Shown in pieces: positions 9,176 through 15,801 of a DNA stretch of 64,000 nucleotides. How positions within the stretch are numbered: position 1 is the first letter of the stretch; each line of letters begins with the position of its first letter. The notes beneath the pieces were generated by a model. That model searched no databases, was not told where the DNA came from, and worked only from the letters and a program-made list of their open reading frames with translations. The stretch lies in the NCBI RefSeq assembly GCF_001005725.1, contig NZ_LBIC01000001.1, positions 956,501 to 1,020,500 on the forward strand, given 5' to 3'. The DNA comes from Sphingobium chungbukense. Lineage in GTDB: Bacteria; Pseudomonadota; Alphaproteobacteria; Sphingomonadales; Sphingomonadaceae. The position numbers were made by a program, and so were the translations under genes.

Positions 9176-10494
9176 TGGGTTTGTTGCGCCATCTGGCGGG
9201 GTTCGTTCTCGCCGCTGCATTGGTCGCGTCGGGAGCGCAGGCGGAGCCTCTGCGTCCTCTGGTTACCTCGTCCGGCCTGACCCAGCGCATTTCGAGCGCA
9301 GACACGCTGGTTGATGGATCTGGGCGTCCGTATGTCGCCAAGGCTCTGACGGCAGTGAACCTCTACGTCGACGCAGTTGCTGGTGTCGACAGCAACACAT
9401 GCGGAACCGGGACCGGGGCGCTGGCGTGTAAGACGATCCCGCAGGTCACGCGGAACCTGTGCGTCAATTATAGCCATAGTGTTCTGCCGACCATCCATGG
9501 CGTCGCTGGGCAGACCTATACGGAGGGCCTCAGTTTCACCGGGGGGCTGCTATCTACCGCGACCCCGTTCTGTAGCGGCATCGCCAACATTTCATTCGAC
9601 GGGCACGGCAGCACGATCAGCACCACAAATGATTGGGCGGTGAAAGTCTACTACGCGCCGATCGCGGTCGAACTGCACAACGTCACGCTGCAAGCAAGCG
9701 GCACCGTGGGCGCTCCCATCCTCGTTCGCGGAACCGGGTTCATCGGGATCAAGGAGGGCGTGACGCTGGGGTCTGCTGCCCCGGGTTTCCCCCTCGTGTG
9801 GGCATATGGCGGCGCGCAGGTCGTTACCTGCCCCGTCAGCCTGTGCCCTGCCAACACGACACTGACCATTACCGGAAGCGGGCTTGCTGCCTTCCTGGCA
9901 CAGAACGGCGGAGGCATTCAGGTCGAGGGCTTGAACGTCGTTAACGTCGGAACCCCCGCCTTTACCCTTGGTTATGCCGCTGCGGCGCAGAACGGAACGA
10001 TCGACTTCGTGGCTGCGCCGATTTCAGGAGCGACCACCGGGCCCACGTTTAACGCCGTGAGGAATGGCGTCATCAACACGCTAGGCCAGACTGGCGGTTA
10101 TTCTGCCTGCCCCAACAACTACCTGCCCGGCACGACCTGCGGGCGGATGGAAAGCGGCGGGATGATGGCCTATCCCGGCACGCCAACGATCGCCAGCGGC
10201 AGTTGCGGCACAGGCTGCTTCATCCAGAACAGCGAGCATGGCTTCACCATCGTCTATGGGACTGGTTTGGGCTCCACCAGCGGCACGACCTACGGACCTG
10301 TCCGCATCCGTTTCGCGACCCAGACGGACTATCGCGCTTGCAGCCTTCAGCCCTCTGATCCCGCGATCGGAACTCCCTGGATGCTCTTGGGCGCACCTGC
10401 TGGGTCAGTGAACGGCTTCTTCGACATTTATTGGAAGGGCAACGGCTCCGACCCGGCCAACAAGGCCATCTATGTCAGCTGCCGGTCGAACTGA
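9172..10494 (+). CDS. Exported cysteine-rich beta-helix (tailspike-like) protein
   Basis: The start at 9172 is chosen because GGAAGGG lies just upstream and the ATG overlaps the fibre stop; the longer frame from 9043 would overlap the fibre gene by 130 bases. The 440-residue product begins with a signal-peptide-like segment (GFVLAAALVASGAQA). It continues with repeated short strands rich in Gly, Thr, Ile and Val and the phrase NLYVDAVAGVDSNTCGTG, as in right-handed beta-helix spikes. Twelve cysteines are spread over the mature part, several in close pairs. In gene order it takes the tailspike place, yet the signal peptide and cysteines suggest export across the inner membrane. A depolymerase role is possible but unproven. 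Confidence 0.65.
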   Translation: MMGLLRHLAGFVLAAALVASGAQAEPLRPLVTSSGLTQRISSADTLVDGSGRPYVAKALTAVNLYVDAVAGVDSNTCGTGTGALACKTIPQVTRNLCVNYSHSVLPTIHGVAGQTYTEGLSFTGGLLSTATPFCSGIANISFDGHGSTISTTNDWAVKVYYAPIAVELHNVTLQASGTVGAPILVRGTGFIGIKEGVTLGSAAPGFPLVWAYGGAQVVTCPVSLCPANTTLTITGSGLAAFLAQNGGGIQVEGLNVVNVGTPAFTLGYAAAAQNGTIDFVAAPISGATTGPTFNAVRNGVINTLGQTGGYSACPNNYLPGTTCGRMESGGMMAYPGTPTIASGSCGTGCFIQNSEHGFTIVYGTGLGSTSGTTYGPVRIRFATQTDYRACSLQPSDPAIGTPWMLLGAPAGSVNGFFDIYWKGNGSDPANKAIYVSCRSN

Positions 10495-10877
10495 TGCCCC
10501 TCTCTGACCCCGCCACGGCCGAACAGGTCAAGATCATGGCGCAGCAGGCGGCGGCGATGGCCTTGGGCGAGGTCGCGCCGCAGCTTGCCCAGATCGAACG
10601 CGCAATCGCTCGTCTGAATGGCGCGCTTCCAGAAGAAGGGGAAAAGGTGACGAACCCGACATTGAAATGGCTCGCCGGGTTAGCCGCCAGCGTCGTCGCC
10701 GTCATCATCACCGGGGCAATGTTCTGGGTCGCGTCGAGCGTGACAGACATGCAGCAGACGCTGGCCCGGATCGATGAGCGGCAGAAGGCCCAGACCGAGG
10801 CGCAGGATAGCCGCTTTGCGGATTATGACCGCCGCATCACGCGGCTCGAGCGATACCATAACGGAGGCGCGACATGA
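10494..10877 (+). CDS. Small phage membrane protein with coiled coil (lysis accessory or holin candidate)
   Basis: The ATG at 10494 uses the last base of the preceding TGA stop, and the stop overlaps the endolysin start. The protein is 127 residues: a helical N-terminus (residues 8-45), one transmembrane segment at about 59-81 (WLAGLAASVVAVIITGAMFW), then a charged helix (residues 85-120) likely to form a coiled coil. Single-span proteins with this layout often sit beside phage endolysins and may act as holin or lysis regulator. The family is not recognised, and the holin role could equally belong to the gene at 11428. Confidence 0.7.
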   Translation: MPLSDPATAEQVKIMAQQAAAMALGEVAPQLAQIERAIARLNGALPEEGEKVTNPTLKWLAGLAASVVAVIITGAMFWVASSVTDMQQTLARIDERQKAQTEAQDSRFADYDRRITRLERYHNGGAT

Positions 10878-11431
10878 CGAAGACGCCAAAGGAGATGATT
10901 GACGACGTCATCACCCGCGAGGGTGATTATGTGAACCACCCTGCCGACCGGGGCGGCCCCACCCGCTTTGGCATCGTCCAGTCGCTCGCCCGCGCCAATG
11001 GTTATCAGGGGGACATGAAGGCGCTGCCGCGCTCGCTGGCCTTCGATATCTACTGGCAGCAGTTCGTGGCCGCGACCGGCATCGATTTGCTTGCCAAGCG
11101 CGCCCCAACGCTTGCCGCTGAGGCCTTGGACACAGGCGTCAACATGGGTGCGCCTTGGGGCATCATGTTCCTCCAGCGCGCGCTCAATGCCTTCAATGAG
11201 GGCGGAAGGCTCTGGCTTGATCTGGCGAAGATCGACGGCAATTATGGCGCGAAGAGCGACGCGGCGCTGGCGGCTTATATGGCACACCCTCGTCGCGGCC
11301 GAATCGATGTTCTGCTCGCTGCCATGAACGCGCTCCAGGGCGAGCGGTATCTCGGAATTGCCGAGCGCAACGCCTCGCAGGAAGCCTTTGTGTATGGCTG
11401 GCTGCTCAATCGTGTGGCGATCCCGGCATGA
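10874..11431 (+). CDS. Phage endolysin, glycoside hydrolase family 108 (N-acetylmuramidase)
   Basis: A 185-residue protein with the GH108 signature near its N-terminus: a TREGDYVNHPADRGGPTRFG stretch. The Glu in REGDY is the expected general acid, and the D-GG-T-GI residues follow the family pattern. The C-terminal half, with DTGVNMGAPWGIMFLQRALN, matches the PG_binding_3 fold that follows this catalytic domain. It would hydrolyse the glycan strand of peptidoglycan at the end of the phage cycle. There is no signal peptide, so release depends on a holin. The gene overlaps both neighbours by four bases (ATGA type), placing it in the coupled lysis cassette. Confidence 0.93.
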   Translation: MTKTPKEMIDDVITREGDYVNHPADRGGPTRFGIVQSLARANGYQGDMKALPRSLAFDIYWQQFVAATGIDLLAKRAPTLAAEALDTGVNMGAPWGIMFLQRALNAFNEGGRLWLDLAKIDGNYGAKSDAALAAYMAHPRRGRIDVLLAAMNALQGERYLGIAERNASQEAFVYGWLLNRVAIPA

Positions 11432-11682
11432 CGATCCTCAACGCTCTCAAAGGCATTAGCGGCGAGTTCGAGGTCCAGCGCGTGCTGGGCGCGTTCGGGA
11501 CAGTCGTCTTCACCGTCTCTGTTCCCGCCCTCGTCGCAACCGGCGTGATAGAGGCATCGCTTGAAGGCTTCTGCCTCACCTATCCGGCAGGCATCGCGGC
11601 ACTGATCGGCACCACGGCTGGCGCTATCGCGCTGAAGGACCGGCAGGTCGCCAAAGCCAAAGCGGAGGAGAAGGCGGGATGA
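11428..11682 (+). CDS. Putative holin, two transmembrane segments
   Basis: An 84-residue protein with two hydrophobic stretches at about residues 23-42 (TVVFTVSVPALVATGVIEAS) and 50-69 (CLTYPAGIAALIGTTAGAIA), ending in a lysine-rich tail (KDRQVAKAKAEEKAG). Small size, two membrane spans, a positively charged C-terminus and a position between endolysin and spanin genes all fit a class II holin. The sequence family is not recognised, so the call rests on topology and context. Both ends overlap neighbouring genes by four bases. Confidence 0.7.
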   Translation: MTILNALKGISGEFEVQRVLGAFGTVVFTVSVPALVATGVIEASLEGFCLTYPAGIAALIGTTAGAIALKDRQVAKAKAEEKAG

Positions 11683-12047
11683 ACCTCGGCAACTGGATCA
11701 AGGGTGTGACCGGCGCATATTGGAAGATCGCGGCCGCTTTTGTCCTGGGCGCGTTGCTGACTGCCCCGCTCGCCTACTGCGAAGGCAAATCCGCCGGCAC
11801 AAGTAAAGCTGATGCCGCCGCCGCTGTTGCGACGGTCGAAGTGATGAAGGTGGACGCCGACGCCAAGGAAGTCGCGGCGATCGAGCGGCGCAAGGATGAC
11901 GCTTCTATTGCCGAAAAACAGGAGGCACTGACTGATGCTGTCGCGAATATACCGGACGCGCTGCCTTCTCCTCGCCGCGTCGCTCTTGCTTGCGAGCGGC
12001 TGCGGCAGCAGGGAACCGATACAACGGCCCTTGCCGCCTGCCGCTGA
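11679..12047 (+). CDS. Rz-like inner-membrane spanin
   Basis: A 122-residue protein with one N-terminal transmembrane anchor (residues about 15-34, WKIAAAFVLGALLTAPLAYC) and a long alanine- and charge-rich helix suited to a periplasmic coiled coil. This is the layout of i-spanins such as lambda Rz. The partner o-spanin gene starts inside it in another frame, the usual Rz/Rz1 arrangement. The role would be fusion of inner and outer membranes after the wall is degraded. The start at 11679 overlaps the holin candidate stop. Sequence identity to known Rz proteins is not apparent by eye, which is normal for spanins. Confidence 0.8.
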   Translation: MNLGNWIKGVTGAYWKIAAAFVLGALLTAPLAYCEGKSAGTSKADAAAAVATVEVMKVDADAKEVAAIERRKDDASIAEKQEALTDAVANIPDALPSPRRVALACERLRQQGTDTTALAACR

Positions 12048-12222
12048 TCTCACGGTCGAGCCGAAGCCGCTGCTAAGCCCTGACGCGCTGGGCAGTGAGG
12101 CGGCACTGGATCAGCACGATATTGCGGTGGAAAGCTGGGGCGAGCGCGGCTGGGCTGCTGTGGCGCGCATCTGCCGATGGGCGAACGCGCACGGTGGGAA
12201 GTTCGACTGTCCGAAGCCCTAG
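11935..12222 (+). CDS. Rz1-like outer-membrane spanin lipoprotein
   Basis: A 95-residue product starting inside the i-spanin gene in a different frame. It has a basic start, a hydrophobic core and a lipobox LASGC with the lipidated cysteine at residue 23, followed by a proline-rich segment (REPIQRPLPPAADL). That matches Rz1-type o-spanins, which are short proline-rich outer-membrane lipoproteins. It overlaps the i-spanin gene by 113 bases and runs 175 bases past it. Its C-terminal 60 residues are more globular than in the minimal lambda Rz1. The stop overlaps, tail to tail, the stop of a tiny reverse-strand gene. Confidence 0.85.
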   Translation: MLSRIYRTRCLLLAASLLLASGCGSREPIQRPLPPAADLTVEPKPLLSPDALGSEAALDQHDIAVESWGERGWAAVARICRWANAHGGKFDCPKP

Positions 12223-12326
12223 AACCGCACCCCGAAAATCAGGGCAAGGATACCGCCGATCACGATCGCGAAGATCAGGAACCCGAAGCCGAAGCCGGTG
12301 CCGAACCTATCGGGGTCTCTTGCCAT
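12219..12326 (-). CDS. 35-residue single-span membrane peptide
   Basis: A reverse-strand gene of 36 codons whose product begins MARDPDRFGTGFGFG, continues with a hydrophobic helix (FLIFAIVIGGILALIFG) and ends VRF. A strong AGGAG ribosome-binding site lies seven bases before the ATG, which is the main reason to believe it. Its stop overlaps the o-spanin stop tail to tail. The family is not recognised. Its place in the lysis region suggests an antiholin-like or superinfection-related membrane peptide, but nothing in the sequence proves that. Confidence 0.6.
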   Translation of the reverse strand: MARDPDRFGTGFGFGFLIFAIVIGGILALIFGVRF

Positions 12327-12428
12327 CGCCGCGCTCCTGGTTGCCTCGCCCCTATAGGTGAAGCGGCTCAAAGCCGGGGCGAGGCAGTTCAATTACGCCA
12401 GAGGAACGATCCGGTTCCGCAGCGCCCA

Positions 12429-12457
12429 TTGCCAGTGGCGGCGCACAACCATATCTT
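12429..12457 (+). promoter_or_regulatory. Promoter for HIRAN gene, leaderless arrangement
   Basis: TTGCCA at 12429-12434 and TATCTT at 12452-12457 are separated by exactly 17 bases. The ATG at 12464 begins seven bases after the -10 box, where a transcript would start. No Shine-Dalgarno sequence precedes the ATG. The match is five of six bases at -35 and four of six at -10. Confidence 0.5.
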
Positions 12458-12463
12458 TGCGTC

Positions 12464-12886
12464 ATGCCCCGCCCGCCCATGTCCATCGCTGTTGTAGGCG
12501 CAGACTATCCGAATAAACGCGGGCCCGGCCGCCGCTTTGAGATCGCGATGTGCGCGCCAGGCGAATCGGTGGATCTCCGCCGCGAACCCAAGAACCCAGC
12601 CGACAGCCGCGCGATCGGCGTCTACTCGGCTCGGGATGTTCAGATAGGTTATGTTCCCGCTGAGCAGGCGCAATGGATCGGCGGGCAGCTTGCCGTCATC
12701 CGTGCGATATTTCAGCGAGCCGATACCTTCGGCGCAGTAATCCGGGTGACGTTCGACGGGAGCGAGCCAGCCTTGCCGGTCGAGAAGCCGGTGCAGCGAG
12801 GAGCGCCACCGCCTCCTGATCCGGATGGCTATGGCGATGACGATTGGCCGCCGCGCGAACCAAAGGACGACTTCAGCAGCATATGA
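12464..12886 (+). CDS. HIRAN domain protein
   Basis: A 140-residue protein. Residues about 8-80 follow the HIRAN pattern: VVGADYPNKR, then FEIAMCAPGESVDLRREPKNPADSRAI, then a VQIGYVPAEQAQWI strand-helix. HIRAN domains bind DNA ends or damaged DNA when fused to SNF2 helicases (HLTF, Rad5); stand-alone copies occur in phages and bacteria. The C-terminal 40 residues are proline- and aspartate-rich and probably disordered. ATGs at 12464 and 12479 are both possible; 12464 is preferred because a promoter places the transcript start on it. It converges with the XRE regulator gene, 12 bases away. Confidence 0.8.
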   Translation: MPRPPMSIAVVGADYPNKRGPGRRFEIAMCAPGESVDLRREPKNPADSRAIGVYSARDVQIGYVPAEQAQWIGGQLAVIRAIFQRADTFGAVIRVTFDGSEPALPVEKPVQRGAPPPPDPDGYGDDDWPPREPKDDFSSI

Positions 12887-12898
12887 CTGGCCTGCCGT

Positions 12899-13429
12899 TC
12901 AGTGGGTAGCTTGATACTCGTCTGGCAAGGTCGAGATTTCCACAGCCGCGCGATATTCCGGGACGCGAAGGAAGGCGCTGTGGACGTCGACTGACGGGAT
13001 GCCGTGAACCACGGTTAGTTCGTGGAAGCGGACGAATAAGCGGAGCAGGCGTCCGGTAGTGTCGAACGTGCTCCAGTCGCCGCTGTCTGCTCCGAATGAA
13101 CAATCATATGGCTGGTCGCCTCGCGCCGCCACCTTCACAGGCGGCAACCCAGCGCGCAGCGGTTCCCAGTATATGACTGCGTCAGCTATCGCCACGTCAT
13201 CGTCGAACGTGGGCAAATCGCCGCGCCATCCGTATATAGGTGCGCGCTCGTTTAGCAGCTGCTTCGCGGCCCTCGCCGTGCGAGCTTCGATCGGCCTTTC
13301 TCCTCGCTCCATAAGGCCGATGAAGGTGGCGGTCAGACCTAATGCGTCCGCCATTGATTGCTGATTTAATCCAAGCGCCGACCTGATTTTCTTCAGGTCG
13401 GGACCCGCAAAAGTGGTTTCGTCTGCCAT
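12899..13429 (-). CDS. XRE-family phage regulator
   Basis: A 176-residue protein with an N-terminal helix-turn-helix of the Cro/CI (XRE) type at residues about 10-62: LKKIRSALGLNQQSMADALG, then ATFIGLMERGERPI. The C-terminal 110 residues are not a CI-type peptidase and are not recognised. Two palindromes, GTAAC-N3-GTTAC and AGTAAC-N3-GTTACT, lie just upstream, one over the presumed -10 region, pointing to autoregulation. It has its own promoter downstream of the integrase-side genes. Whether it is the lysogeny repressor or an accessory regulator cannot be decided here. Confidence 0.82.
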   Translation of the reverse strand: MADETTFAGPDLKKIRSALGLNQQSMADALGLTATFIGLMERGERPIEARTARAAKQLLNERAPIYGWRGDLPTFDDDVAIADAVIYWEPLRAGLPPVKVAARGDQPYDCSFGADSGDWSTFDTTGRLLRLFVRFHELTVVHGIPSVDVHSAFLRVPEYRAAVEISTLPDEYQATH

Positions 13430-13438
13430 GCCATATGA

Positions 13439-13451
13439 GTAACTGAGTTAC
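13439..13451. promoter_or_regulatory. Operator O1 over the XRE gene promoter
   Basis: A perfect inverted repeat GTAAC-TGA-GTTAC. On the reverse strand a TTGACT -35 box (forward coordinates 13460-13465) lies 17 bases upstream of a weak -10 hexamer at 13437-13442, so the palindrome overlaps the -10 end of the promoter. Binding there would block transcription of the XRE gene, which starts at 13429. Confidence 0.6.
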
Positions 13452-13472
13452 GCGGACAAAGTCAAGGCTTCA

Positions 13473-13487
13473 AGTAACTTAGTTACT
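13473..13487. promoter_or_regulatory. Operator O2 upstream of the XRE gene promoter
   Basis: A perfect inverted repeat AGTAAC-TTA-GTTACT, sharing the GTAAC-N3-GTTAC core with O1. The two centres are 35 bases apart. It lies upstream of the -35 box on the reverse strand and touches the stop codon of the small gene at 13486-13692. Two copies of the same palindrome make a chance origin unlikely. Confidence 0.6.
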
Positions 13488-13692
13488 ATTGCTTGCTTAG
13501 TGGCCTCCCCGCGCGATAGTCCATCAACTGGTCGACGCGCTCGGCAATGGCCTTCCATGTCTGAACACCGTCCAGATCGCCCGCCGTCGCCAGTTCACCT
13601 ATTCGGCTGGCCAGGTGCAGCGGGGCCTTCGCCCCGTGCTGCTTTATGACCTGCTGAGCGCAGGCCCAGAGTTCCCAATCACTCAGCGGCAT
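13486..13692 (-). CDS. Small DUF6961-like protein
   Basis: A 68-residue protein, MPLSDWELWACAQQVIKQHG at the start, then a RIGELA segment, a GDLDGVQTWKAIAERVDQL helix and a basic tail. It resembles a group of short sphingomonad and phage proteins (DUF6961 as I recall it) with the same ELWACA and IGELA blocks. No function is known. Its start overlaps the end of the 170-residue gene by 14 bases, and the XRE operator O2 touches its stop. Confidence 0.65.
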   Translation of the reverse strand: MPLSDWELWACAQQVIKQHGAKAPLHLASRIGELATAGDLDGVQTWKAIAERVDQLMDYRAGRPLSKQ

Positions 13693-14191
13693 CCTTGGCG
13701 ATCTCCGCCTCTAGCAAATCGAATACCCGCCGTAGCTCGCGCAGGGGAAGAAGCATTTGGCAAATCTTCCTTGATGGCCTGCCCTCATCGGGATCGTCGT
13801 CCGACATAACGTCCATGTAGACCGCCACGCCAAGGCCCCGGGTGTTCGTGTCGAACGGCATGCCGAACGACAGGTGCCGTCCAGATAATTCGTCGGATAC
13901 GATGCGCGGGCCGGGCTCGCGAGGGCCCTCCGGATCACCACGCTCCATCTCAAACAGCTGATGATGAGCCTGCTCAATGTCGCCAGGGAAGACAATCCTC
14001 TGACCTCCCTTCATCATGACCCAGCATCCGGACTGGTCCGGGCGGGGGACGATAGCCACCACGGCGGAAGGATCTACATAGGCACCGCCGCGCGGTTCAA
14101 CATCAATCTGTACCAGCACCGAATCATTCCCCTTCAGGTAGGCCAGCCTGCTCGCCGCTATCGCGGCACGCAAGCGCGTCGGCGGCTTCAA
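13679..14191 (-). CDS. Hypothetical prophage protein
   Basis: A 170-residue soluble protein of no recognised family. It has a basic helical start (MKPPTRLRAAIAASRLAYLK), a beta-rich centre containing SVLVQIDVEPRG, GCWVMMKGGQ and RIVFPGDIEQA, an acidic middle (SDDDPDEG) and a C-terminal helix LRELRRVFDLLEAEIAKDAA. There are no membrane segments. It is coupled to the integrase gene by a four-base overlap and to the DUF6961-like gene by a 14-base overlap, so the three are probably one transcript. Coding status is supported by these overlaps. Confidence 0.6.
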   Translation of the reverse strand: MKPPTRLRAAIAASRLAYLKGNDSVLVQIDVEPRGGAYVDPSAVVAIVPRPDQSGCWVMMKGGQRIVFPGDIEQAHHQLFEMERGDPEGPREPGPRIVSDELSGRHLSFGMPFDTNTRGLGVAVYMDVMSDDDPDEGRPSRKICQMLLPLRELRRVFDLLEAEIAKDAAE

Positions 14192-15462
14192 TCCCTCAAA
14201 AGGTTCTTCGCCCCCATGACGCCGTCCATCAGCAGGTCAGCCCATTCTTGGGCGATCTCTCGACGGCGGGGCATATAGGCGGCGCGATTATAAGCGCTCT
14301 CCACCTTGTTCTGCGGGACGTGCGACAACATCAGGTCGATGATGGCGCGATCGGGTGAAGCATCCTGATGCCCAGCCGCTCGCCACGCGCGGTCATGCAA
14401 TTCGTTCATGATGGTGCTGAACGCCGCGCGCCAGCCGTGAGGCACATGCCGACCATGATAGCCGACCCGGTTATAGAGGTAACCGATCGCGTTTTCGCTC
14501 ATCGGCTGGTGACTGTGCCGAATCGAGGGGAAGACCAGTGGACAGCGTCCGGTCAGCCGCCGCGTCTGGACAATGACGTCCACGGCCTGGCGAGAGAGCG
14601 GCACGATGTGCTCAAACGCTTCTTCGTCCTTCTTGTGCAGCGCCAGCTTCATGCGAGCGGCGGGGATGCGCCAGATTGGCTCGTCCCCCTCCAGATCCTC
14701 AAATTCATCCCAGCCGATGCCACGCACGACGCCCGGCCGCACCGATGTGAGCGCGAGCAGGCGTGAAGCCAGCTTCACGACCGGCGTAGCGCCCGACGCC
14801 TCGCTGTCGATGATCAACTGGCGGCATTCTTCAATGTTGGTGAGGGCAGGCTGCTTGCCCTTCTTGGGAAGCGGCTTGAGCGCCTTGGTGACGATCGCGG
14901 CCGGATCGCTGTCCCCGACGCCTTCCGAGATGGCATAGACGAAGACTGCGGACATGCGCTGTCGGATGCGCCGGGCCGTTTCAATGGACCCGCGCCGCTC
15001 GATCTTGCGGAGGGTTGCCAGCACAGTGGGGGCATCGATCTCCTGAATGGGCATGCTGCCGATCTCGGGAAAGACGTCGCGCTGGAGGCTGTTGAGGACG
15101 TCATAGGCGTGGACCTCGGCCCAACGGCCCTTCTCATTCTCATGCCATGCGCGGGCCAGCTTCTCGAAGGTCAATCCGGCGCGCTCGATGCTCGCCAGCT
15201 TCGCTTTGCGCAGTTCGGTCGCCGGGTTCTGATGATCGCGCAACTGGCGGCGAGCGTCGTCACGCTTGTGCCTCGCCTCGGCGAGCGAAACCTCGGGATA
15301 TGCTCCGAAGGTCAGCCGATGCTCTTTCCCGGCGTGGCGATATTTATAGCGCCAGCTCTTAAATCCTTTGGTGGTGACGAACAGGTAAAGGCCCTTTTCG
15401 TCGGCGAGTTTATAGTCCTTTTCCCTCGGCTGCGCTTTGCGGACCTGAGCGTCGGTAAGCAT
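14188..15462 (-). CDS. int: P4-type tyrosine recombinase / prophage integrase
   Basis: Catalyses site-specific integration and excision. From the ATG at 15462 (MLTDAQVRKAQPREKDYKLA) it has 424 residues. The N-terminal DUF4102-type arm-binding domain is seen in KLADEKGLYLFV and LTFGAYPEVSLAEAR. The catalytic domain has the first arginine in LTSVRPGVVRGI, the HxxR pair in HGWRAAF and the typical P4 ending SAYNRAAYMPRRRE with the tyrosine nucleophile. An upstream frame to 15528 adds 22 unlikely residues. The gene faces the 3' end of tRNA-Ser 157 bases away, which is the probable attachment site. Confidence 0.95.
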   Translation of the reverse strand: MLTDAQVRKAQPREKDYKLADEKGLYLFVTTKGFKSWRYKYRHAGKEHRLTFGAYPEVSLAEARHKRDDARRQLRDHQNPATELRKAKLASIERAGLTFEKLARAWHENEKGRWAEVHAYDVLNSLQRDVFPEIGSMPIQEIDAPTVLATLRKIERRGSIETARRIRQRMSAVFVYAISEGVGDSDPAAIVTKALKPLPKKGKQPALTNIEECRQLIIDSEASGATPVVKLASRLLALTSVRPGVVRGIGWDEFEDLEGDEPIWRIPAARMKLALHKKDEEAFEHIVPLSRQAVDVIVQTRRLTGRCPLVFPSIRHSHQPMSENAIGYLYNRVGYHGRHVPHGWRAAFSTIMNELHDRAWRAAGHQDASPDRAIIDLMLSHVPQNKVESAYNRAAYMPRRREIAQEWADLLMDGVMGAKNLLRD

Positions 15463-15619
15463 CGATGCCCCCATCTTGAATTTTCCATGCCCCCAAAATG
15501 CCCCCTCATGATCTGCGATTGGGGGCATCCGCGTGGGAACCTATGGGAAGGCTCATAACCACAAAACGGGAGAAACGCGAAGGAAATGGGGGTTAATGAA
15601 GCCCAATGACAGGAGAAAA

Positions 15620-15640
15620 TGGCGGAGCGGGAGGGATTCG
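15620..15640. other. Probable prophage attachment site at tRNA-Ser 3' end (attR side)
   Basis: The 3' acceptor and T-arm end of tRNA-Ser, including the encoded CCA, faces the integrase gene. P4-type integrases usually recombine inside this part of the tRNA so that the host gene stays whole. The exact core and length cannot be set without the left copy, which is outside the window. Confidence 0.45.
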
Positions 15641-15710
15641 AACCCTCGATACGCTTTTGACGTATACTCACTTTCCAGGCGAGCGCCTTCGACCACTCGG
15701 CCACCGCTCC
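15620..15710 (-). tRNA. tRNA-Ser (anticodon GGA)
   Basis: A full type II tRNA on the reverse strand with a seven-base acceptor stem (GGAGCGG paired with CCGCTCC), discriminator G and encoded CCA. The anticodon loop reads CTGGAAA giving GGA. There is a long variable arm and a standard T-arm (GAGGG-TTCGAAT-CCCTC). It is the integration target of the prophage. A TTGCCT box and a TAGGGA box 17 bases apart lie upstream. Confidence 0.96.
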
Positions 15711-15729
15711 GCATTGCACTGGAGGCGGC

Positions 15730-15758
15730 TCCCTATCGTGCGTCGGCACGCTAGGCAA
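15730..15758 (-). promoter_or_regulatory. Candidate promoter of tRNA-Ser
   Basis: On the reverse strand TTGCCT and TAGGGA are separated by 17 bases, with the -10 box 19 bases before the mature tRNA 5' end. The -35 box is a fair match and the -10 box a weak one. Confidence 0.4.
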
Positions 15759-15801
15759 GGGGGTGCTTTACTTCCCTTCCATTTCGAGGCTTGATCGTCC
15801 C

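Larger units (their letters stand above)
1..15622. mobile_element. Prophage, right-hand portion, integrated at tRNA-Ser(GGA)
   Basis: A continuous block of phage-type genes: virion-associated peptidase, giant internal protein, tail fibre, beta-helix protein, endolysin, holin candidate, overlapping spanins, XRE regulator and tyrosine integrase. The integrase is the outermost gene and its 5' end faces the 3' end of a tRNA-Ser gene, the usual layout for tRNA-targeted integration. The host genes to the right (isomerase, alanine dehydrogenase) are ordinary chromosomal genes. The T7-type fibre adaptor and the very large internal protein suggest a podovirus-like particle, which is inference. Terminase, portal, capsid and the left attachment site are not in the window, so completeness cannot be judged. 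Confidence 0.92.

Noticed and set aside
12177-12497. 106-codon forward ORF across the region after the o-spanin gene
   Set aside because: Antisense to the small membrane peptide gene, highly charged, no ribosome-binding site of note, and overlaps the HIRAN start.
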